This document shows positions 15,141 through 22,529 of a DNA stretch of 35,996 nucleotides, piece after piece. The notes beneath the pieces are model-generated. The model ran no database searches. It had not been told where the DNA came from and saw nothing but the letters and a program-made list of their open reading frames with translations. Source of the DNA: Planctomycetota bacterium (lineage in GTDB: Bacteria > Planctomycetota > PUPC01 > JACPCR01). The translations under genes and the position numbers were made by a program. The stretch is taken from NCBI GenBank assembly GCA_030740295.1, contig JASLXP010000096.1, forward strand, positions 1 through 35,996, in the 5' to 3' direction. Within the stretch, counting starts at the first letter, position 1. Each line of letters starts with the position of its first letter.

Positions 15141-16475
15141 ATGAAAGGTACGCCTGCCAAGATCACACACGCGCTGATAATCTCGGCGCTGCTCACAGTT
15201 GCTGCCGATGAAGTTATCGTGTTTGAAGCGGAGCACGCTGTCGATCTGAAGGGTGTTTTCGAGTTTGTGCAGGACAAGGAATGTGCCGGCGGCGCGGCGC
15301 TCGAAGTCCGGGAAGGAATGGGAACGGCCTACGACGAGGCCCAGTCCAGGCAAGTCGCGAATACATTTCCGCAGGTGACTTTTGGAAATACGACCGGCGA
15401 GGCACGGTATCGTTTTAAAGTGAAGAAGAGCGGCGATTACACCTGTTGGGTCAGGGCCCTGTGGAGTTGGCATTGTAGCAATTCCATCTGGGTGCATTCG
15501 CATAGCCGGGAACGCATTAAAGTGACCGATGAGGTCTACGACCGGTGGCACTGGGTGAAAGCTCCCGGTCGCATTCGCATTTCGGCCGGTGAGTATTCGT
15601 TTCGCATTGACAACCGTGAAGACGGCGTTCGTTTCGACCAGTTCTGCCTGGCCCTCGATCCGAGCTATCTGCCCCGAGGCCGGATGGAAGCCAACGCTCG
15701 ATTCACCGCGCCGGATTCCGCCGTGCTCTTAATGCACGGGCAGATGGAGACGCCGCTCGTTCTTTCAAATGCAGAGACGAAGGGCAAACTCTGGCTGCGA
15801 AACATCTCCTCGAAACCGTTGTCGATTCAGCTCTCTGTTGAAAGCGATCCTTCGATAAACGTGCGTTTCAGTGAGGACGAGCCGTCCTTGAAACTTCCGC
15901 CGAACTCTAAGCCAAGACCAATTGATTTCGGCGTGAAAGCGAAAAACCACGAGCCCCTTCAGAAAGCTCAGATTCTGTTTCATGCTTCGTGGGGAGCGGG
16001 CCAGAAGAAGCAGATTCCCTTTACGCTGCATCATGGACCGGACTGGTCTGTGACCGCGCCGATCAGCGGTGACTACTCGGCATCTCAGAAATCCCTCGAC
16101 CGCACAGGAAAAATCCCGTTGCCTTCAGGGCTGGAGAAAATGAAGTGGAGGAAGCTCAACAAGCCAGACGGATTCGGCCCGACCGGGAGAATCGACTTTG
16201 CCAGGCTCTATCCGAACCGTGCGGCATGTCATGCTTACGCGCGCTGCCAGTTCGAGTGGCCCAGAGACGAAGAAGTCTCCATCAGATTGCGGAGCGATGA
16301 CCAGGGCACGCTCTGGCTGAATGGAGATTTCATTGGAGCGCATACTGCGATTGGGCCGGCTGACAGGTACTCAACAGCCACAAAGATGCGGATCAGGAAA
16401 GGAATCAATCACCTGCTGATGCGCGTGGATCAGAAGTCAGCGTTCTGGGAGGCTGGCATAGAGATTGTGGATTGA
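15141..16475 (+). CDS. Secreted protein with carbohydrate-binding-type beta-sandwich domains
   Basis: A 444-residue protein. A hydrophobic N-terminus (ITHALIISALLTVAADE) suggests export. Residues about 25-175 look like a CBM6/CBM35-type sandwich (VIVFEAEHAVDL, YRFKVKKSGDYTCWVRALW, FRIDNREDGVRFDQF). A middle section around 205-290 is immunoglobulin-like. The C-terminal 130 residues resemble the PA14-like or beta-sandwich caps found in PVC glycan-handling proteins (EEVSIRLRSDDQGTLWLNGDFIG, KGINHLLMRVDQ). No catalytic motif is visible. AGAAG lies about ten bases before the ATG. It is divergent from the PD40/FN3 gene; a hairpin separates it from thuA downstream. Sugar binding is inferred from the fold-like patterns. 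Confidence 0.65.
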   Translation: MKGTPAKITHALIISALLTVAADEVIVFEAEHAVDLKGVFEFVQDKECAGGAALEVREGMGTAYDEAQSRQVANTFPQVTFGNTTGEARYRFKVKKSGDYTCWVRALWSWHCSNSIWVHSHSRERIKVTDEVYDRWHWVKAPGRIRISAGEYSFRIDNREDGVRFDQFCLALDPSYLPRGRMEANARFTAPDSAVLLMHGQMETPLVLSNAETKGKLWLRNISSKPLSIQLSVESDPSINVRFSEDEPSLKLPPNSKPRPIDFGVKAKNHEPLQKAQILFHASWGAGQKKQIPFTLHHGPDWSVTAPISGDYSASQKSLDRTGKIPLPSGLEKMKWRKLNKPDGFGPTGRIDFARLYPNRAACHAYARCQFEWPRDEEVSIRLRSDDQGTLWLNGDFIGAHTAIGPADRYSTATKMRIRKGINHLLMRVDQKSAFWEAGIEIVD

Positions 16476-16492
16476 AGCCATCGTGCCTGTCG

Positions 16493-16524
16493 GGCCAGGC
16501 GAGGAAGCGCCCGCTGTCCTGGCC
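16493..16524 (+). terminator. Hairpin between the carbohydrate-binding-type gene and thuA
   Basis: GGCCAGG (16493-16499) and CCTGGCC (16518-16524) form a perfect 7-bp stem around an 18-base GC-rich loop, 18 bases after the upstream stop codon. A short T-rich stretch (GTTTTAGG) follows about 20 bases later, which is late for a standard terminator. It may partially insulate the thuA unit from upstream transcription; inferred. Confidence 0.4.
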
Positions 16525-16583
16525 TGCTACCTTAGGCAGCGTTAGTTTTAGGGCTCTCATAACGATTGCAGAGGAGCAGCAAA

Positions 16584-17519
16584 ATGATGAATGTTACGGT
16601 CGTCCAACGAATGATGTGGATTTGCCTGATTCTGGGCGGGCTGGGTTTGTCGGGGTTGCGCGTCGGAGCCGCGCCGTCGGCCAAGGAACTGGAGAAGATC
16701 AGGGCGGCCATCCCCGAGCAGGCCACCGTCAAGCCCAAACAGCCCAGGAAGATTCTGGTCTTTTCCATTGCCTGGGGCTTCAAACACAGCTCTATCCCCT
16801 ACGGTAAAGCGGCAATCACCGCCATGGCCGAAAAGACCAGGGCCTTCGAAGTCACCGTCAGTGATGACCTGAGCCATTTCGAGCCGGACAATCTGAAACG
16901 TTACGACGCGGTTGTGTTCAACAACACCAACAACGAAATCTTCCTGCCGGCAAATTTCGGTAAGCTGCAGGGCGCGGCACGAGAGCAGGCAATCGAAAAA
17001 GACAAGCGCCTCAAGAAGTCCCTCGTCGACTTTCTCGCCGGTGGCAAGGGATTGATGGTGATCCACGCGGGCGTGGCGAGTTTTCGAAAGTGGCCCGAGT
17101 TCGGCAAGATCATCGGAGCGCGCTTCGACAACCATCCTTGGCGCAGTGGGTCAAAGGTGGCGTTGTGGGTCGAGGATCCGAAGCACACACTGACGCGGGG
17201 AATTAAAGAGCGCTCGGTCGACATTTCCGACGAGATCTACCAGTTCAAGGCCCCCTATTCCCGGGATCATCTGCGCGTCCTGCTACGCCTCGACATGAAG
17301 CGTGTGGACACCGGCAAGGTCCGCGGCATTCACCGCCAGGACAACGATTTCCCCGTGGCCTGGGTCAAACCGTACGGTAATGGTCGCGTGTATTACGGGC
17401 AGTTGGGACACCAGCACGACATCTTCTGGAACTCCATGGTGATGCGCCTGTACCTGGACGGAATCCAGTTCGCGCTGGGGGACCTTGATGCTACTACTGC
17501 CCCGCTGCCGCTGAAATAA
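16584..17519 (+). CDS. Secreted ThuA domain protein
   Basis: A 311-residue ThuA-family protein (trehalose-utilisation type, flavodoxin/class I amidotransferase-like fold). A signal peptide is evident (MWICLILGGLGLSGLRVGAA). Seen: the opening strand KILVFSIAWGFKHSSIPYGK, the YDAVVFNNTNNEIF strand, FLAGGKGLMVIHAGVASF, and a late AWVKPYGNGRVYYGQLGHQ block, all typical of the family. Start 16584 is chosen because GAGGAG lies seven bases upstream; an in-frame TTG at 16566 would overlap that site. ThuA proteins are linked to disaccharide and keto-sugar metabolism, but the reaction is not firmly known. It is the first gene of a unit with the large cytochrome gene, which carries a second ThuA domain at its C-terminus. 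Confidence 0.85.
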   Translation: MMNVTVVQRMMWICLILGGLGLSGLRVGAAPSAKELEKIRAAIPEQATVKPKQPRKILVFSIAWGFKHSSIPYGKAAITAMAEKTRAFEVTVSDDLSHFEPDNLKRYDAVVFNNTNNEIFLPANFGKLQGAAREQAIEKDKRLKKSLVDFLAGGKGLMVIHAGVASFRKWPEFGKIIGARFDNHPWRSGSKVALWVEDPKHTLTRGIKERSVDISDEIYQFKAPYSRDHLRVLLRLDMKRVDTGKVRGIHRQDNDFPVAWVKPYGNGRVYYGQLGHQHDIFWNSMVMRLYLDGIQFALGDLDATTAPLPLK

Positions 17520-17636
17520 GCGCCCCCGAAAAACATAAGGAGACAACCTGTTGCGTCCTCCAACAGTGGACTTACCATCGCCCTCGATCCCGCTAGTGCG
17601 GAACCAAAACTCGTGCGCAACCACTGCTGCATCACC

Positions 17637-20600
17637 ATGCATTTTCAGTCTGTGCTTAGTCTGGGGCTGGCGGCGACGATCCTGGCGCATGGAAGTCTGT
17701 GGGCCGCCGACTGGCAGGTGTTGACCGCGGAAACGGCCACGGCAACGGCCGGGGTGAAACTGCAGCCGGCCAGCGATGGCGCGCTGATGGCGCACAGCCC
17801 GAAGCCAGGGCCCACCACCTATACAATTACTACTGCACTTTCGGCCGGCACTCTTGCCGCGCTTCGCCTGGAAGTCCTGCCGCACAAGTCCCTGCCTGAA
17901 CACGGCCCCGGCAGGGCGGCAAACGGCAACTTCATCCTCTCGCACTTCAAGGCCGCGATTCGGCCGGCCGCGGGCAAAGCGATACCCGTTCGCTTTCAAT
18001 GGGCGGGGGCTGATTACGAGCAGAACGGTTGGGGCATCGACCATGCATTGTCAGGCAAGGACCCGGAGCGCGGATGGGCGGTCAGTGGCGCGCAGGGCAA
18101 GGCTCACACCGCGACTTTTGTTCTGGCCGCGCCTTTCGAGATCCAGGCCGGTACAAAGCTAGAAGTGCAACTGGTGCAGAGCAGCAAACGCTGGGCAGAC
18201 CACACGATTGGACACTTTCGCCTGCTGGTCATGACCAACCCCAAAGCGGCGGCCGCGCTGTTGCCCAAGCCGGAACCTGACTTTGTGCCTGTCGACCGGT
18301 TCGTGTTGCCTGATGGGCTGGAAGCAAAGGTCTGGGCGCGGACCCCGCTGTTTTATAACCCGGTCAACATGGATATAGATGGCCAGGGCCGAGTATGGAT
18401 TCTGGAGGGGATGAATTACTCGCCGACCTCGAACCTGCGGCCAGAAGGCGATCGCATCATGGTGATTGAGGACACCGATGGGGACGGGGCTGCCGACAGC
18501 AGCCACATGTTTGTTCAGGAGAAGCGCTTCCAGACGGCGATGGGAGTCGGGGTCATCGGCAATCGTGTCTATGTCTCACAACCGCCGGCCATCATCGTCT
18601 ACACGGATGTCGACGGCGATGCTCGCTTCAACCCGGAAATCGATAAGCGCGAGGAATTGGTGAAGGGCTTTCTCGGGCACGACCATGGGCACGGCCTGCA
18701 CGAGATCTTCGGCGGCCCCGATGGCGAGCTTTATTTCTCCGCGGGCAACTACAGCAGCGGACCGATTGCCGATCGCCGGGGCCGCACCTTCCGCATCGGC
18801 TCCTTTTACAATCGGGCGGATAATAAATGGATGGGCAAGGCGAGCGATGACGGGCACGTGTACGTGGGCGGCACTGCCTTTCGGGTCAAAGCCGATGGTA
18901 CGGGGTTGAACATCGTAGCGCACAACATGCGCAACCCGGTTGGGCTCTGCCTGGATTCATTCGGGAATATCTACAATAACGACAATGACGACCCGCCCTG
19001 TTGCCGCACGAGCTGGCTGATGGATTATGCCGACCTCGGCTACACCATCGACGATGGCAGGCGGCGCTGGGGAACGGTCGCCCGCCCCGGCCAATCTCGG
19101 CAGCAGGCGCACTGGCGCCAGGCCGATCCCGGCAGCGCACCTGCGGGAGATATCTACGGTCCCGGCGCGCCTTGCGGCATGACCGTTTATGAGAATGGCT
19201 CCCTGGGGCCCAAATACCGCGGCCTGGTCTTGAGCTGTGAGACCGTCTGGAACACTGTCTTCGGATATCATGCCAAACCCGATGGCGCCGGGATGAAACT
19301 GGAGCGCTTCGATTTCTTCACCTCCAATCCGCAACACCAGGTAATCGGCGGCGACGCGTCTCGCCGCGGCGGCTGGCTGGCCAGGCTCAAGATTAACAAC
19401 TGGTTTCGACCGTCAGACGTGACCGTCGGTCCCGATGGCGCCATCTACGTGGCGGACTGGTTCGACAAGCGCGTCGGTGGCCACCGCTTCTATGACAAGA
19501 AATGTCGTGGCACCATCTACCGCATTGCACCGAAGGGGGCAAAGCTGCGGGTGCCCCCACTTAACCTGAAAACTGTCGCGGGCCAGATCGAAGCCCTGAA
19601 GAACCCGGCGGTGAATGTCCGGCAACTCGCGGTCGAGGCACTGCGCGAATCCGGCGAAGCCGCAGTGCCCGCGTTGACAAAGCTGTTGAAGGACGAGAAC
19701 CCCTTCATCCAGGCGCGTGCGGTCTGGCTGCTTCCGCATACGGATGCTGGCCGGCTGGTGCTCCAGAACGTGCTGAGCAGTAGTAGTCCCCGGCTGCGCG
19801 CGTGCGCGGTCCGGGCCTGTCGCCGCGCGGGGAGACCGTTGGCTGAGTACGCAACGGCCGCCGCCAGGGACGAGTCCCCAATGGTGCGCCGTGAAGTCGC
19901 GTTGTCGCTTCGCGATCAACCCTTCGAGCAGACCAGGGACATCCTTGTCGACCTCGCAAAGGGCTACGACGGTAAGGACCGCTGGTACGTAGAGGCCATC
20001 GGAACTGGTTGCATCGGGCAGGAGTCGGCCGCGTTCAATCACTTGCAGGAGAAGTTGAAGCAGCGCGGCCCGGACTGGGATGCGGCGTTCGCGGGGATCG
20101 TCTGGCGCCTGCATCCCCCGGAAGCCGTGCCTGCCTTGCTCGCCCGCGGCCTGGATGCGACGCTGTCCGAACCGTTGCGACGCCAGGCGGTCGACACCCT
20201 CGCCTTTATTCCGCAGCAGGCGGCCGGTGAAGCGATGGTGGAAATTGCCGTGCAAGGTCCCGATGATTTGCGCGCCCATGCTGCCTGGTGGGTCAAGAAC
20301 CGGAGTCTCTATTTCTGGCGGTCCTACAGGCTGACCGCGCTCCTGGGCAAGAAAAGACCCACCGCGCCGCGCGTCACGAAGGTAGAACCCACCACCACAA
20401 GCAAGCTGCCGCCCCTGGCCAAATTGCTGTTGGTCAAGGGTGATGCCGGGCGCGGCAATAAGATCTTCCACGGCAAAGGGGCATGCTTTTCCTGCCATCA
20501 GATTAATGGCGAAGGCATGGAAGTCGGTCCGGACCTGAGCAAGGTCGGGCAGGTCCTGGATCGCAAAGCGTTGACCCACGCGCTGCTGGATCCGTCCGCA

Positions 20601-21593
20601 GCCATCGCGCTCGGCTATGAAACCGTTGTTATTCAGAAGAAGGACGATTCCATCGTCTCGGGCTTCGTCCAGGCGGAAGCCGATCTATTGCTCCTCAAGA
20701 TAGCGGGCGGCGAAACCATCGGTATCGATAAGAAGGACATCAAGAGACGCAAGAAGGTGAAGCAATCACTGATGCTGCCGGCCTCATCTTTGGGGCTTTC
20801 AGCGCAGGAGCTCATGGACGTAGTGGCCTACCTGCAGGTGTCGGGCAACGCGTCTGCGACAGGTCCCGCGGGTTCTGTCAGCGTCCTGATTGTCACCGGG
20901 GCCGAACATCCGGCACACAACTGGCGTACCCGTACAGTGGCACTGAAGGAGATTTTCGCCGAGGACCCTCGCTTTAAGGTCACCGTGGCGGAGGACCCTG
21001 AGTTCCTTGGCGACTCGGCCATCTTCGAGCACGACGTCATCCTGCTGAATTTCTACTCGGCCAGGAAGAACTATCCGGGAGAGAAAGCACGGGGACAGCT
21101 AAAGAAGTTTGTTGCAGACGGGGGCGGCCTGTTCGTTCTTCACTTCGCTTGTGGCGCCTTTTCGGATTGGCCGGAATACGCCAACCTGACCGGGCTGATA
21201 TTCACCCCGAAGCACCAATACAAGGGGCATCACGACCGTCGCCAGCCCTTCCTCGTGAACATCATCGATTCGCAGCACCAGGTCATGAAGGGCCTGAAGC
21301 CTCAGTTGCAGGTAGATGACGAGCTCTACTACTGCATGGGCGGCAAGGCCCGTGAGTTCCGGCTCCTGGCCACTGCCCGCTCGAAGAACACCGGGAAAGA
21401 TCATCCCATGGCTTTCTGTCTGCAATACGGCAAGGGCCTGGTGTTTAACACACCGCTCGGGCACGATGATAGAGCCTGCAAGATGCCGGATGTCGCCGAG
21501 CTCATCCGCCGCGGCGCCGCGTGGGCCGCGGCAGGTACGCGCAATCGAACGAAGTCGGACACACAAGAAACAAAACAGGAAGGGAAAAAGTAA
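17637..21593 (+). CDS. PVC-type dehydrogenase propeller/HEAT/cytochrome c protein fused to ThuA
   Basis: A 1318-residue exported protein (signal MHFQSVLSLGLAATILAHGS). Order of parts: N-terminal sandwich-like region to about 215; a PQQ/membrane-bound-dehydrogenase-type beta-propeller at about 220-630 (RFVLPDGLEAKVWA, GPDGELYFSAGNYSS, VTVGPDGAIYVADWFD); HEAT-like helical repeats at about 640-900 (RQLAVEALRESGEAAVPALT); a haem c domain with CFSCH at 950-954 and a likely distal region GMEVGPDLSKVG; then a ThuA domain from about 1080 (SVSVLIVTGAEHPAHNW). The first four parts match large proteins of Planctomycetes and Verrucomicrobia thought to oxidise sugars or related compounds. ATG 17637 is preferred over GTG 17613 because it gives a proper signal peptide. 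The stop overlaps the next start (TAATG). Confidence 0.9.
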   Translation: MHFQSVLSLGLAATILAHGSLWAADWQVLTAETATATAGVKLQPASDGALMAHSPKPGPTTYTITTALSAGTLAALRLEVLPHKSLPEHGPGRAANGNFILSHFKAAIRPAAGKAIPVRFQWAGADYEQNGWGIDHALSGKDPERGWAVSGAQGKAHTATFVLAAPFEIQAGTKLEVQLVQSSKRWADHTIGHFRLLVMTNPKAAAALLPKPEPDFVPVDRFVLPDGLEAKVWARTPLFYNPVNMDIDGQGRVWILEGMNYSPTSNLRPEGDRIMVIEDTDGDGAADSSHMFVQEKRFQTAMGVGVIGNRVYVSQPPAIIVYTDVDGDARFNPEIDKREELVKGFLGHDHGHGLHEIFGGPDGELYFSAGNYSSGPIADRRGRTFRIGSFYNRADNKWMGKASDDGHVYVGGTAFRVKADGTGLNIVAHNMRNPVGLCLDSFGNIYNNDNDDPPCCRTSWLMDYADLGYTIDDGRRRWGTVARPGQSRQQAHWRQADPGSAPAGDIYGPGAPCGMTVYENGSLGPKYRGLVLSCETVWNTVFGYHAKPDGAGMKLERFDFFTSNPQHQVIGGDASRRGGWLARLKINNWFRPSDVTVGPDGAIYVADWFDKRVGGHRFYDKKCRGTIYRIAPKGAKLRVPPLNLKTVAGQIEALKNPAVNVRQLAVEALRESGEAAVPALTKLLKDENPFIQARAVWLLPHTDAGRLVLQNVLSSSSPRLRACAVRACRRAGRPLAEYATAAARDESPMVRREVALSLRDQPFEQTRDILVDLAKGYDGKDRWYVEAIGTGCIGQESAAFNHLQEKLKQRGPDWDAAFAGIVWRLHPPEAVPALLARGLDATLSEPLRRQAVDTLAFIPQQAAGEAMVEIAVQGPDDLRAHAAWWVKNRSLYFWRSYRLTALLGKKRPTAPRVTKVEPTTTSKLPPLAKLLLVKGDAGRGNKIFHGKGACFSCHQINGEGMEVGPDLSKVGQVLDRKALTHALLDPSAAIALGYETVVIQKKDDSIVSGFVQAEADLLLLKIAGGETIGIDKKDIKRRKKVKQSLMLPASSLGLSAQELMDVVAYLQVSGNASATGPAGSVSVLIVTGAEHPAHNWRTRTVALKEIFAEDPRFKVTVAEDPEFLGDSAIFEHDVILLNFYSARKNYPGEKARGQLKKFVADGGGLFVLHFACGAFSDWPEYANLTGLIFTPKHQYKGHHDRRQPFLVNIIDSQHQVMKGLKPQLQVDDELYYCMGGKAREFRLLATARSKNTGKDHPMAFCLQYGKGLVFNTPLGHDDRACKMPDVAELIRRGAAWAAAGTRNRTKSDTQETKQEGKK

Positions 21594-22474
21594 TGCCTGA
21601 GGTCAGCATTGGATTCCACACGGACGCCTTCAATTCAACGCACAAATCCTTCGAGCAATGCCTTGAGTGGGCACAGGAAAACGACCTGCACTATATCGAG
21701 CCGGGGCTGATCGAGGGCGCCTGCTGGATTCATGGGTTGGGATACTTTCCGCACGTGTCTTTGCTGGAAGACCCCGCATTACTGCGCCAGAAGATGGACG
21801 GTTATGGCGTGAGCTTTTCGCAGGTTGACGCGGCCTACCCGTTGTCCGGGAAGTGCGGCTCGTACATCGGTGTCCCTTATGTATTGAAGTCCATTGCCTG
21901 GGCGGCCCTGGCGGGGTCTCCGCTGGTGACGACCACCGATGGCCTGCACAAGCCGGAGGACTTGAGCGACGATGAGGCGATGGAACGGATGAAGCGCAGC
22001 TACGAGCAAATCATCGAGGTGGCGAAGGCCCACCGCATCGTCATCACCATCGAGGTCCACGGCTACTTTACGACCAACCCGGATCGGCTCGATGAGATGC
22101 TTCAGTTCTGTGGCGACACGCCCTGGCTGCGGCTCAATCTGGATACCGGCAATTCCTTTATCGCCGGCCAGGACCCGGTGGCCTTCACCGAACGCTTTCT
22201 CCATAAGATCGATCATGTGCATGTCAAGGATGTGTCCGAGTCGCTGGCGGAAGCAGTGCGCGGCGGGCAGACAGGTATCGCCATCAGCCACTGCGCGACG
22301 GGCGACGGAGTAAACGCCGACAACATCCGTGCCTGCATGAAACTGCTCTATGACCGTGGCTTCGATGGCGTATTCAGCATCGAGTGCGAAGGGCAGGGCG
22401 GTCCGATGATTGAGCGCTCTCTGGAATGGGTACGCCAGGCCCTGCTCGATACCGGATTTGATTTGACCCCGTGA
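21593..22474 (+). CDS. Sugar phosphate isomerase/epimerase family TIM-barrel protein
   Basis: A 293-residue cytoplasmic protein of the xylose isomerase-like/AP-endonuclease-2 superfamily. Metal-ligand positions are visible: Glu in ITIEVHG, Asp in LNLDTGN, His in HVHVKDV and Glu in SIECEG. Such proteins isomerise, epimerise or eliminate keto-sugars, inositols and similar polyols. ATG 21593 overlaps the stop of the large cytochrome gene (TAATG) and is preceded by the strong purine-rich AGGAAGGG; the frame extends further upstream but that part is antisense-like filler. As third gene of the ThuA/cytochrome unit it probably handles the oxidised sugar after uptake. The specific substrate cannot be read from the sequence. 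Confidence 0.88.
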   Translation: MPEVSIGFHTDAFNSTHKSFEQCLEWAQENDLHYIEPGLIEGACWIHGLGYFPHVSLLEDPALLRQKMDGYGVSFSQVDAAYPLSGKCGSYIGVPYVLKSIAWAALAGSPLVTTTDGLHKPEDLSDDEAMERMKRSYEQIIEVAKAHRIVITIEVHGYFTTNPDRLDEMLQFCGDTPWLRLNLDTGNSFIAGQDPVAFTERFLHKIDHVHVKDVSESLAEAVRGGQTGIAISHCATGDGVNADNIRACMKLLYDRGFDGVFSIECEGQGGPMIERSLEWVRQALLDTGFDLTP

Positions 22475-22480
22475 TCAACG

Positions 22481-22506
22481 GGTCGATCGCGATCTTCGGA
22501 CCGACC
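22481..22506. other. Weak hairpin between convergent genes
   Basis: GGTCG (22481-22485) and CGACC (22502-22506) can pair, and the loop holds the self-complementary GATCGCGATC. It lies in the 55-base gap between the convergent epimerase and GspE-like genes, where a bidirectional terminator would be expected. There is no T tract. Confidence 0.25.
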
Positions 22507-22529
22507 AAACCGGACAGGAAACGGACCCC

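Noticed and set aside
19413..20579. Long minus-strand open frame (388 codons) inside the cytochrome gene
   Set aside because: It lies wholly antisense to a gene with clear domains, has no recognisable domain and reflects high GC in the real frame.
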